From Chloroflexota bacterium (GTDB lineage: Bacteria > Chloroflexota > Anaerolineae > Anaerolineales > UBA11858): a DNA stretch of 7,950 nucleotides. The stretch's first letter is position 1. Each line of letters begins with the position of its first letter. The notes beneath the pieces are model-generated. The model was given only the letters and a program-made list of their open reading frames with translations, was not told the origin of the DNA and ran no database searches. The DNA is taken from contig DOTA01000235.1 of NCBI GenBank assembly GCA_003513015.1, forward strand, positions 2,174 to 10,123, given 5' to 3'. Shown one piece after another: positions 1 to 6,773 of the stretch. Made by a program: the position numbers and the translations under genes.

Positions 1-581
1 GTGATTTCCACCCGAAAATCCCGCACAAAATGGGGGTCAACCTCGATGATGTCGGTTCCCAGCAAAGTCATGCCAAAGGCGCTGGCCCGCCGCATCACAG
101 TTGAACCAATGCGCCCCACGCCAACCACGCCCAGGGTACATTCTCCCAGGGTTTTGCCGGGAATTTTGTCCCAGACGTTATTTTTCATGGCCTGATCCAT
201 CCAGGGTTGGCGGCGGGCGAAGGCCAGCATGTAGCCCAGCACGCTGTCGGCCACCGGGTTGGTGAAGGCGTTGGGTGTGCGGCCAATGGTGATGCCCAAA
301 CGGGCGCAGGTTTCGGCGTGGATCGAATCGACCCCTGTGCCCCACTTAGAGATCACCTTTAGCCGCGGGGCACAGGCTTCGAGGGCTTTGGGGGTGTAAC
401 GGTCGTCGCCGCAGATGGTGCCATCGAATTGCCCGGCGTATTCGAGCAGGTCAGCTTCTTCCATGCGTTCTTCAACATCAGGGGTGATTAGCTGAAGCCC
501 ATAGTGGTTGAAAACCGGGCGGAAGCGATCCAAAAAGGGGATCATGTAGGGAGCGGTGAATAGAATGGTTTTATTCGGCAT
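1..581 (-). CDS. D-isomer-specific 2-hydroxyacid dehydrogenase (SerA/phosphoglycerate dehydrogenase-like), C-terminus beyond window
   Basis: NAD-dependent oxidoreductase of the D-2-hydroxyacid dehydrogenase family, which interconverts 2-keto and D-2-hydroxy acids in the cytoplasm. The first 193 residues are visible; the family is usually 310-530 residues, so the catalytic Arg/Glu/His are outside the window. Seen: the family signature KWGTGVDSI (79-87) in the substrate domain, the NPVADSVLGYMLAFARR segment (108-124) leading into the nucleotide domain, and the Rossmann loop G154-V-G156-R-I-G159 followed by GTD with D177, the acidic residue expected of an NAD enzyme. The ATG start at 581 is fixed by a GAGG seven bases upstream and by a TGATG one-base overlap with the stop of the preceding membrane-protein gene, so translation is probably coupled. 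Phosphoglycerate dehydrogenase is the closest resemblance by eye, but the substrate cannot be assigned. Its place at the end of a nonulosonate/sulfation operon hints at a 2-keto or hydroxy acid used there; that is inference. Confidence 0.88.
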   Translation of the reverse strand, partial: MPNKTILFTAPYMIPFLDRFRPVFNHYGLQLITPDVEERMEEADLLEYAGQFDGTICGDDRYTPKALEACAPRLKVISKWGTGVDSIHAETCARLGITIGRTPNAFTNPVADSVLGYMLAFARRQPWMDQAMKNNVWDKIPGKTLGECTLGVVGVGRIGSTVMRRASAFGMTLLGTDIIEVDPHFVRDFRVEI

Positions 582-2593
582 CAGGGAACCTCGCAAAGCG
601 TAGCGTAAATATCAGCGGAGTTGTAATTTTTCTCACTAGGGAGTGTAAGCAGTTGGGTGCAGATCGAAGTTTGTAAGCCTTTGTCGCTTTTTATGATCTT
701 GGCGATCTGTTTGGCATCTTTTGGACGATTGGTGTTGACATACCCTTCGTAAACGGGCATCCACTCTGAGAGATCCAGCGGTTTGTAGCCGTTGGCAAGG
801 GCTTCATCAGACAAACGGGCAACTTCGCCCCAATCACCGATCTGACGAGCGAGGGACATTTTTTGGTAGTAGAAGCACCAGGTGTGAGCGGGTTCCGCAC
901 CGAAAATCGAGGAGGGCGGCAGATGCGAGGGGGCGTTCGACTCAATTCTGTCGATCTTGGAATAGGGCGCGAGCTGAACCACCAAGAGGTCTTCGGATTG
1001 CGACAGCACGTAATTTTGCCCATCAATGGCATTCAGGCAGGTTTGGGCCGTCGGCATGCTGAGAATCAGGGCTTTGTCGTAATCGCGGATGATCTGCGCA
1101 CCACGTTGTTCGCGTTCATCATTGGCCCCGCGGATGATGATTTGGGCGGTATCGCGGTTCAGCACTTCTGCCGGGATTTTCAGGATTTCGGATTCCGGGC
1201 GGTAAATTATGTTGGCCGGTCCCCAAATTTCATAAGATTCTGCCAGGCGATAACCTGGCGGAAGCATCGCCACTAAAACGGTATCATCTGCAATGTCGGG
1301 GGCACGCCAGGAGAGCTGCCACCATAATTCGCGTTGCAAGCGCCAGAATTCTTGATGATAGGTTTGATTATGATAATGGGTCATCACCCCCAAAACCATA
1401 AGAAAAGCCAAAAACGGAACGCGAAGATTGGCGCGCAATCCATAAAAGACAAATCCAACGATGAATAACGAAATCCCCAAGGTGGCCTGGAGGGTATAGC
1501 GATCAAACTGGTTACTGAAGTAAATCGTGCGTCCAGCCGTAATAACCGGGAGAATTGTGGCAATGGTGGCAAGCAAGCCCATCCACAAAAACACAAAACT
1601 GCGTTGTGAGGTTTTCTCATCTTCGAAAACCAGGTTTCGCCGCTTGATGAAGAAATAATAGAGCAAGAACAAACCGACTGCAAGTGCCGCATAAAAAACC
1701 GAGTAAACAATCGCCTTGTAGGTGGCCGCTCGCATAAAGGCATAAAATGGCACCGTCCAGGCGGAAACGATCGATTCAAGAAGATCAAGAGCAAATTCAA
1801 TCAGGAGGTAAAACAAACCCTTTATTGGGGAGCTAGAATAGCTTGAGAGCAAGGAACCCATATTCATGGCCTGCCGCGTACTCTCAAAAATAAAAACTCG
1901 CCAATAAAGAACCGCCAAGACCGCGGGAATATAGATGGCCCAACGCTTGAGTGTGCGGATTAATTTTTCCTTCAGGCTGCCCGCTTCATCCCCGAAGGTG
2001 AGGTAGCCAATCAGCAAAAGGCGCACCGCCTCCAGACCGATCATGTACTCATAAATATTCAAATAGATCAACTCGAACAGCACCGCGAAAACGCTCAGCA
2101 AAACCGCTTCCCAAAGCCGCCGGGTTTGGATGGCCCGGATGGTAAAGGCAATCGATAGAAGGGCGATGAAATAGCCAAATAGATGATTCTGAAAAGTATT
2201 GGCGTTGGGTTGCTGCAAAAATCCGGGGTAAACAACAAAGAGAAACACCGCCGCGGTGGTGGCCAAATCGCGCTTGGGCCAGACCATCCGCAACAGCCAG
2301 AAGAAAGCCAGCGCCCCGGCCAGTTTGAGCACCAGCGCGTAGATATGCCAGCTTAGCGGATCATTCCCCAAGAACCGGTAGACCCAGGAATACACCACGC
2401 CCATAAAGGGGCGATCACCTTCAAAGATGGGAGCAATACTCTGGAACCCGCGAGTGAATCCGTTCCACAGCAGATACCAATCATCCCTGTAATAGCCCAG
2501 GCGGGCAAGCTGCGTGCCGTGAGTCAGGATCGTCAGCAAGACAATCGTGACTAATGCAATCCAGGTTTCGGATTTCAAAAATCGAAACTTCAT
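581..2593 (-). CDS. Polytopic membrane protein, GT-C glycosyltransferase-like, with soluble TPR-like C-terminus
   Basis: A 670-residue integral membrane protein. By hydrophobicity I count about 12-13 membrane segments between residues 11 and 408, the first at 11-27. The first extramembrane loop carries YYRDDWYLL (34-42), then GDRPF (59-63) and FLGNDPLSWH (74-83). This layout, with an acidic D37-D38 pair soon after helix 1, resembles GT-C enzymes (ArnT/PMT/RgtA-like) that use polyprenyl-phosphate sugars. Residues 409-560 are a soluble region; 570-635 (WCFYYQKMSLARQIGDWGEV and following) look like one or two TPR-type helix pairs. No signal peptide apart from the N-terminal anchor. It starts three bases after the cytidylyltransferase stop, with GAG six bases and AAGGTG eleven bases upstream of the ATG, and overlaps the next gene by one base. 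The likely role is glycan assembly at the outer face of the membrane, but catalysis is unproven; a transporter or scaffold is possible. Confidence 0.8.
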   Translation of the reverse strand: MKFRFLKSETWIALVTIVLLTILTHGTQLARLGYYRDDWYLLWNGFTRGFQSIAPIFEGDRPFMGVVYSWVYRFLGNDPLSWHIYALVLKLAGALAFFWLLRMVWPKRDLATTAAVFLFVVYPGFLQQPNANTFQNHLFGYFIALLSIAFTIRAIQTRRLWEAVLLSVFAVLFELIYLNIYEYMIGLEAVRLLLIGYLTFGDEAGSLKEKLIRTLKRWAIYIPAVLAVLYWRVFIFESTRQAMNMGSLLSSYSSSPIKGLFYLLIEFALDLLESIVSAWTVPFYAFMRAATYKAIVYSVFYAALAVGLFLLYYFFIKRRNLVFEDEKTSQRSFVFLWMGLLATIATILPVITAGRTIYFSNQFDRYTLQATLGISLFIVGFVFYGLRANLRVPFLAFLMVLGVMTHYHNQTYHQEFWRLQRELWWQLSWRAPDIADDTVLVAMLPPGYRLAESYEIWGPANIIYRPESEILKIPAEVLNRDTAQIIIRGANDEREQRGAQIIRDYDKALILSMPTAQTCLNAIDGQNYVLSQSEDLLVVQLAPYSKIDRIESNAPSHLPPSSIFGAEPAHTWCFYYQKMSLARQIGDWGEVARLSDEALANGYKPLDLSEWMPVYEGYVNTNRPKDAKQIAKIIKSDKGLQTSICTQLLTLPSEKNYNSADIYATLCEVP
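589..592 (-). promoter_or_regulatory. Ribosome binding site (GAGG) for the 2-hydroxyacid dehydrogenase gene
   Basis: On the minus strand GAGG lies seven bases before the ATG at 581, inside the last codons of the membrane-protein gene. It is the clearest Shine-Dalgarno match in the window and supports this start. Confidence 0.6.
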
Positions 2594-2596
2594 GCT

Positions 2597-3310
2597 TTAC
2601 TCAGCACCTTTTTGCAATTGGGTCATGATCTCAACCATGCGGAAATCCAATTCTTCGTCGATATCCCAGGCTTCGGCCGCGGGGATCGGGAACATCATGG
2701 GGCGGTCGCCCAGACGATTGCGGCGCGCCAGCAAGGTTTCGCGGCGAAAAATATAGATGCAGGAATTTTCCTCGTAAACCGGGGGCAAATCCTGAGTTTG
2801 TAGCAGAATGGCGGGGTTGTGGTTGATCGCCCGCCCCAATTGATCCCACAAGCGGGTTTGCAGCCGGGTGACCGAGAAGAGCGAATCGTAAGCCGGGTAA
2901 TTGGAAATGAGGGATTGGATAGCCCGCGAAACCGTCTCCGCTTTGAGCAGCGGGTTGGTGCTGTGGGTTTGCAGGTAAAAATCGGCCTCAATCTGGGCGG
3001 TGTCGTGTAGCAAAATTTCGTTCATGGGGATGTCATCGGCGCGCAGATGTGCGGGGCGCTCGATCACCTTCACGCTGGGGAAATTTTCCCGCAAGCCGGC
3101 GATCACCTCCGGGCTATCGGTGTCCACCAGAATATCGCTCAGTTCCGGTACCGCCAAAAGCGTGCTAATAATATGTTGATATAGCGGTTTACTGGCCAAC
3201 GGGCGGTAATTTTTGCCCGGCACACGTTGCGAATGGTGCCGCATCGGCACCAGGGCGATCATTTTAGGTGGTTTTTTCTCGGTCAATTTACCAGTCATCT
3301 CCATCTTCAT
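2597..3310 (-). CDS. Acylneuraminate cytidylyltransferase family protein (NeuA-type CMP-nonulosonate synthetase)
   Basis: Predicted to activate a nonulosonic acid (sialic-acid-like sugar) with CTP, giving CMP-sugar and pyrophosphate, in the cytoplasm. 237 residues with the family order: nucleotide-binding loop VPMRHHSQRVPGKN (21-34), VDTDSPEV (62-69), ERPAHLRADDIPMNE (84-98), QTHSTNPLL (114-122, replacing the usual Q-PTSPL), YEENSCIYIF (179-188) and the metal-binding WDIDEELDF (215-223) with D216 and D218. The loop differs from the common ARGGSKxIPGKN form, so this belongs to a divergent branch. The start is uncertain. The ATG at 3310 lies inside the end of the upstream sulfotransferase gene (23-base overlap) and is followed in frame by ATGs at 3304 and 3298. 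A fourth ATG at 3262 (MIALVPMRHHS) starts right at the first beta strand and fits homologues better, though no clear Shine-Dalgarno precedes it. With the NeuB-type synthase of the same operon it forms a make-and-activate pair. The exact sugar is not known. Confidence 0.88.
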   Translation of the reverse strand: MKMEMTGKLTEKKPPKMIALVPMRHHSQRVPGKNYRPLASKPLYQHIISTLLAVPELSDILVDTDSPEVIAGLRENFPSVKVIERPAHLRADDIPMNEILLHDTAQIEADFYLQTHSTNPLLKAETVSRAIQSLISNYPAYDSLFSVTRLQTRLWDQLGRAINHNPAILLQTQDLPPVYEENSCIYIFRRETLLARRNRLGDRPMMFPIPAAEAWDIDEELDFRMVEIMTQLQKGAE

Positions 3311-4151
3311 AACCCAACCAGGTCAACAAATCTCCAGCGATATTTTTAAAAGTGGAGCGATGCGCCTCACTGAAAGATTCCCGCCACTTGCCGATTTTTC
3401 CACTGCGAAAGGTGGGGGATTTTTCCGGATTTATGGATGCCCCCAGCAATCGCAGGGCTTCATCCCTGGGGGGTTTAACCAACAAACCGCGGCTTTGGGC
3501 GTGATCCAATACCCGCTCAAGGGTGGCGGCTCGTTGAAAAACGAAATCCTCAAAACGCAGGATTAAAACCTCGGAACAATCGAACCACCCCAAATACGGT
3601 TCGAACCTACCCGAAATATCCGGGAAGGGTATGGCTAAACCCGGGCGTCCTACAATGCTGGCAGTCAAACGCTCATCGAAAGATTTTAGTTCATGGGCAT
3701 AATAATGGTGATGCACATGATGCGGCGCCATCTCAGTGACATAATGCACGTGCGAGACAACCACATCGCGCGGGTCGCGCAAAATAAAGAAAGCGCAAAC
3801 TCGATCATTTGCCAATTCGGCAGTCAACTCAGGGAGGGCATGCAAGTGTCCGTAACCAATATCTCCCGGCAAAAAACGGTGTAAATCGGTAAGAATTGCC
3901 TCAAGAGGGCGAGGCTGTCCTGTTGAACCAGCAAAAGTAACAACCGCCGGTAACCCGCTATCTACCACCGGCGCAAGGCGAATGAAACCCTGCAATACCT
4001 GCGTTAGCAAATGTGTGCCACTTTTGGGGAACGAATTCGCAAACAAGATCGGCGAATTTTCCAAAGAACCAAAACGTAAGGCAGCCTGGGTTCGGCGAAA
4101 AGCGCGGCGCAGCAATTTGAGATTTAAAATTACTGATTGATAACTATTCAC
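3288..4151 (-). CDS. PAPS-dependent sulfotransferase, second of a tandem pair
   Basis: Predicted to transfer sulfate from PAPS to a hydroxyl of a carbohydrate or other acceptor; no membrane anchor or signal peptide, so probably cytoplasmic. 287 residues with all landmarks of the sulfotransferase fold: 5'-phosphosulfate loop FPKSGTHLL (41-49), GHLH (101-104) at the place of the usual catalytic-base histidine, 3'-phosphate site RDPRDVVVSH (125-134) with S133, RFEDF (199-203), and the C-terminal PAPS loop FRSGKIGKWRESF (248-260). It is clearly paralogous to the gene just upstream (4155-5015), colinear over its whole length and ending in the same LGYEDGDDW. The start is GTG at 4151, three bases after the previous stop. 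AGG sits directly against the start, so initiation probably depends on coupling; no better start is visible. Its end overlaps the cytidylyltransferase ORF by 23 bases. The acceptor is unknown; context suggests the locus's glycan. Confidence 0.9.
   Translation of the reverse strand: MNSYQSVILNLKLLRRAFRRTQAALRFGSLENSPILFANSFPKSGTHLLTQVLQGFIRLAPVVDSGLPAVVTFAGSTGQPRPLEAILTDLHRFLPGDIGYGHLHALPELTAELANDRVCAFFILRDPRDVVVSHVHYVTEMAPHHVHHHYYAHELKSFDERLTASIVGRPGLAIPFPDISGRFEPYLGWFDCSEVLILRFEDFVFQRAATLERVLDHAQSRGLLVKPPRDEALRLLGASINPEKSPTFRSGKIGKWRESFSEAHRSTFKNIAGDLLTWLGYEDGDDW
3289..3316. repeat. 28-bp direct repeat, copy 1 (end of second sulfotransferase gene)
   Basis: Base-for-base identical to 4156-4183. 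It encodes the terminal GYEDGDDW of the second sulfotransferase and the first bases of its stop codon. On the minus strand it also holds three in-frame ATGs in a second frame (3310, 3304, 3298) that can start the cytidylyltransferase gene. Confidence 0.85.
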
Positions 4152-4154
4152 CTG

Positions 4155-5015
4155 CTACCAGTCATCTCCATCTTCATAACCCAGTCGCACCAGCAGATCG
4201 CCCGCAACGGCCTTGAAACGCACTTTGTTGGCCTCAGTAAAGTGCTCCCGCCAGTTGCCTGGCTGCCCCTTACGGAAAGTGCCCGATTTTTGCGGGGCGA
4301 TCCCGGCCTGGATGGTTTCAATGGCCTGCTCGCGCGGGATTTGCAAATCAAGGCCGCGCACTTCCAGGTAACCCAGGAGTTTTGCCAGGGCCACATCGCG
4401 CTCCAGGATCAAATCTTCGAAACGTATACAGAAAATATCGGGTTGGTCGAGCCAGCCTAAGTAGGCATCGTAGCGCTCCCACACATTGGAGAGAGAAAAA
4501 TCAGGGTCGGTTACCCCCTCAATGGCGGCATTCAAGCGATCTTCCATGCGATCCAAACGCTCATAATAAGCGTGCATACCGTGATCTTCATTGAGATCAG
4601 TGGCATAAAATACGTGCGAAACCAGCATATCGCGCGGATCGCGGTAAATAAAAATGGTGGCTTGTTCGGGTTGGGTCAGCAACGAAAGATAGGGTTCGCG
4701 GGCCTGAATATAGCCGTAACGAATATCTCCGGAGCGCATGCGGTAAATGCCCTCGAAAATTTTCTCGTCCGGTAGGGATCGGTTGGCTTCATCGCGGTTT
4801 ACCGGTGGAAAACCGGGATTCACAAAAGGGCCAAGTTCCGTCAGGCCTCGCAGCACCTGCGTCAGTAAATGCGACCCCGATTTAGGCATGGCGTTACCAA
4901 AAACTCGCGGGGCGCGCCGTAAATTGCCCGCTCCCCAACGGAACGAGGTTTCTACTCGACGCGCTCGCCAGCGCAGTTGTTTGAGGGTGTGTTTGGAAGC
5001 AGATTTGACTGACAT
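4155..5015 (-). CDS. PAPS-dependent sulfotransferase, first of a tandem pair, lacking the usual active-site histidine
   Basis: A 286-residue sulfotransferase-fold protein. Seen: 5'-phosphosulfate loop MPKSGSHLL (43-51), 3'-phosphate site RDPRDMLVSH (125-134), RFEDL (198-202), and the C-terminal loop FRKGQPGNWREHFT (247-260), which matches the family consensus more closely than its partner does. The oddity is at 101-104: GYIQ stands where the neighbour has GHLH and where related enzymes normally keep the catalytic-base histidine. PAPS binding therefore looks intact, while catalysis may use another residue (for example H144 or H148 in DEDHGMHAYY) or be lost. The ATG at 5015 is nine bases after the previous stop and has no strong Shine-Dalgarno; GGAGAG is about 19 bases away. 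It is a tandem paralogue of the next gene and ends with the same LGYEDGDDW. A distinct acceptor or position of sulfation on the same glycan is the simplest reading. Confidence 0.88.
   Translation of the reverse strand: MSVKSASKHTLKQLRWRARRVETSFRWGAGNLRRAPRVFGNAMPKSGSHLLTQVLRGLTELGPFVNPGFPPVNRDEANRSLPDEKIFEGIYRMRSGDIRYGYIQAREPYLSLLTQPEQATIFIYRDPRDMLVSHVFYATDLNEDHGMHAYYERLDRMEDRLNAAIEGVTDPDFSLSNVWERYDAYLGWLDQPDIFCIRFEDLILERDVALAKLLGYLEVRGLDLQIPREQAIETIQAGIAPQKSGTFRKGQPGNWREHFTEANKVRFKAVAGDLLVRLGYEDGDDW
4156..4183. repeat. 28-bp direct repeat, copy 2 (end of first sulfotransferase gene)
   Basis: Identical to 3289-3316. Here the second frame gives only a nine-codon ORF from the ATG at 4177 (MKMEMTGSR). 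Its TGA overlaps the GTG start of the next sulfotransferase as GTGA. The match ends sharply at 4184. Confidence 0.85.
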
Positions 5016-5024
5016 AGATATTGA

Positions 5025-6674
5025 CTACTTACCGCTCTCCTCCGGCATCAAAAACTGTTCGCCGTTGAGAATGCCCTCCACGATCACATTCAGCGTGGGC
5101 GAATTTTCGGGCAGCAGGTCACGCCAGCCAAAGCGTTTGAGTTGCACATATCCGGGGGTGGGGTGCGCCTCAAGGTAACGATCCAGCGGCAAGGCCGCGC
5201 GGTAAAACTGATAATACATGAAGCGCCAGGCGTTACGCGTAAATTTAGCAGGGATTTCGATATTTTCCGCCGCTAAAAATTGTTCAGCCATGCTCCGGTA
5301 ATCTTCCGAGTTGGAGGGTAAAAATACCGTGGGGTATCGCGTGTAACGCGCCTTGCCGCCACACAAAACCGGCGCGCCCAGCAGCGTGGCCTCCAACCCA
5401 ATGGAGGAGTTATACACCATTACAAATTTGGAACGCCGGATCAACTCGTAAGAACTCAAGGGCGCGTCCGAGGGCACAAACTTCACATTGGGCAATTGCT
5501 CCACCCCATTGTCAGCAACCCACTGTCGCACGCTCTCGCGGCTCTGTTTGCCTGCCCGCATCTCATCAGGGTGCGCACGAATCACAAACAGGGTTTCGGG
5601 ATGCGCCCGCATTATCTCCAACACCAGATCGAGCCAGGCAAACATCTGCGGGAAAATCGTGTTAGCGTGTACCTGGCTGGTATCAAAAATCACGTTGGTA
5701 AATACCGGCACAATCTGCTGGAAACGCCCGGAAAATTGCAAGAAATCCTCGTCCAACTCATTCATCTGAGGCCAAAAAGTGATCCCGGCCATGGTGAAAT
5801 CACCCTGCAAACGGCGCTGATATTGCGCTTCCACCCGCCCAAATTGCCCCGGGGATAATTCAAATTCCTCGGGGATTTCGATGGGATAGGCAGTTGCCTC
5901 ACCATGGGTAAAGAAAACCGAGAAGGATTGGAACCCGACTTCGTGGGTGATCGCCGGAACCCCAAATTGACGCGCCACCCAACGGGCTGCGGCCTCAGGG
6001 AACTGCAAACCATTGAAGAGCACCACTGCCCGCGGATCAACCTCCGTCAGCAAGGCCGCAAAATCCACAACCACCTGATAGGCCGATTGAATATATTCCC
6101 GCAGCAAAAAGCGCGTGGCTTTATCATTGCTCAAATGATGGCGGCGCAAGGCCCAACGCAGTGAGGGCAGCGCCAGAACGCCGAGGGGAATGGAAGATTG
6201 ACCACAGACTGTAGACGATTGACCACGGTCACCAAAGGGGAACTCAAATTTGCTCAACTCATCAAAACTCAGGCCTTTGAGGGCCGAGGCCAATTCGGGG
6301 TTGGGCTGATACTCAAACCACTGGGTTTCGGCTGAAGCGTAAAGTTTCTTTGCCTGGGTAGTACAAGCCTCACAGGGCGGGGCTTTCCAAGGGTGATCGG
6401 GGTCTGTGCCCAGCACGCAACGGCTCATTCCAGCCCGGCAGGCAAAATGGATCACCGGAACCCCGGCAAGCTGCAAACTCCAGGTGGTCAGCAGGGCAAA
6501 AGCCGCATTCTGGCTGAAGCCGCTCAGCCGGGTAGAGGCATCAAACATCACTACCGGGTGCGAGTCAGTTTTCAGGCGGGCATTGGCTTTTATTTGATGG
6601 GTCAGATTCCAGATGTGCCACTCGCGTTCCAAACGCAGACGTGCAGTTGTAAGGTGGGTTTGATGTTTTGCCAT
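5025..6674 (-). CDS. Capsule-synthesis-like GT-B transferase (KpsS/KpsC-type), candidate nonulosonate transferase
   Basis: Soluble protein of 549 residues from the ATG at 6674. The N-terminal half has a cysteine cluster C79, C86, C101, C104 (the last two in PPCEACTTQ) and VVLFNG (217-222). The C-terminal half has the signs of a capsule-synthesis GT-B domain: FVIRAHPDE (363-371) with an HP motif, then VMVYNSSIGLEATLLGAPVL (418-437), like the NSxxGLEAxLxGxPV element of KpsS/KpsC, and GKARYTRYP (440-448). In that family, sugars from CMP-Kdo are added to capsule lipid anchors; here, between a nonulosonate synthase and a CMP-nonulosonate synthetase, CMP-nonulosonate is a reasonable donor, but this is inference. 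Start choice: the frame is open to a GTG at 6704 (ten more residues), but that lies inside an arm of the 6694-6766 inverted repeat, so I prefer 6674; neither has a good Shine-Dalgarno. A 21-bp in-frame partial duplication lies at residues 151-161. Other GT-B functions are possible. Confidence 0.82.
   Translation of the reverse strand: MAKHQTHLTTARLRLEREWHIWNLTHQIKANARLKTDSHPVVMFDASTRLSGFSQNAAFALLTTWSLQLAGVPVIHFACRAGMSRCVLGTDPDHPWKAPPCEACTTQAKKLYASAETQWFEYQPNPELASALKGLSFDELSKFEFPFGDRGQSSTVCGQSSIPLGVLALPSLRWALRRHHLSNDKATRFLLREYIQSAYQVVVDFAALLTEVDPRAVVLFNGLQFPEAAARWVARQFGVPAITHEVGFQSFSVFFTHGEATAYPIEIPEEFELSPGQFGRVEAQYQRRLQGDFTMAGITFWPQMNELDEDFLQFSGRFQQIVPVFTNVIFDTSQVHANTIFPQMFAWLDLVLEIMRAHPETLFVIRAHPDEMRAGKQSRESVRQWVADNGVEQLPNVKFVPSDAPLSSYELIRRSKFVMVYNSSIGLEATLLGAPVLCGGKARYTRYPTVFLPSNSEDYRSMAEQFLAAENIEIPAKFTRNAWRFMYYQFYRAALPLDRYLEAHPTPGYVQLKRFGWRDLLPENSPTLNVIVEGILNGEQFLMPEESGK
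6193..6228. repeat. 21-bp-period in-frame direct repeat inside the GT-B gene
   Basis: The ten bases GATTGACCAC occur at 6196-6205 and again at 6217-6226, with near-matching flanks, a spacing of exactly seven codons. In the protein this reads GQSSTVC followed by GQSSIPL, so the repeat adds seven residues to what looks like a linker without breaking the frame. Confidence 0.65.
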
Positions 6675-6693
6675 TTTAGCAGCAAGTGATAAA

Positions 6694-6766
6694 CATGGAG
6701 ACACTCAGCTCACGGAGTTTTTCTGTAAAATTTGCTAAGATTCTCCGTGATTTCTGTGTTTCCGTG
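6694..6766. repeat. Imperfect inverted repeat between the synthase fusion and the GT-B gene
   Basis: Two 24-base arms, 6694-6717 and 6743-6766, are reverse complements at 18 of 24 positions by my alignment. The inner seven bases (CACGGAG / CTCCGTG) pair perfectly around a 25-base AT-rich loop. Each arm is built from CACGGA-like words. It fills most of the only real intergenic gap in the operon, starting seven bases after the stop of the upstream gene. The transcript could fold here, but no T-run follows the stem, so it is not a typical intrinsic terminator. The wording resembles short CACGGAGACAC-type dispersed repeats that I recall from environmental bacterial genomes; that link is from memory. 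Confidence 0.65.
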
Positions 6767-6773
6767 GTGTGTT

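Noticed and set aside
863..1276. 137-residue open frame on the plus strand inside the membrane-protein gene
   Set aside because: Antisense to a convincing coding frame, with low-complexity composition and no recognisable motif or ribosome binding site.
3289..4183. 28-bp repeats as attachment sites or a mobile-element boundary
   Set aside because: They lie at matching ends of paralogous genes, with no recombinase and no target-site pattern; gene duplication explains their position.
4747..5178. 143-residue plus-strand open frame spanning the junction of the GT-B and sulfotransferase genes
   Set aside because: Opposite strand to two motif-rich genes; its arginine- and serine-rich translation matches nothing I recognise.
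6694..6766. Intrinsic terminator after the synthase fusion
   Set aside because: The stem is imperfect, the 25-base loop is long, and no T-run follows on the minus strand.
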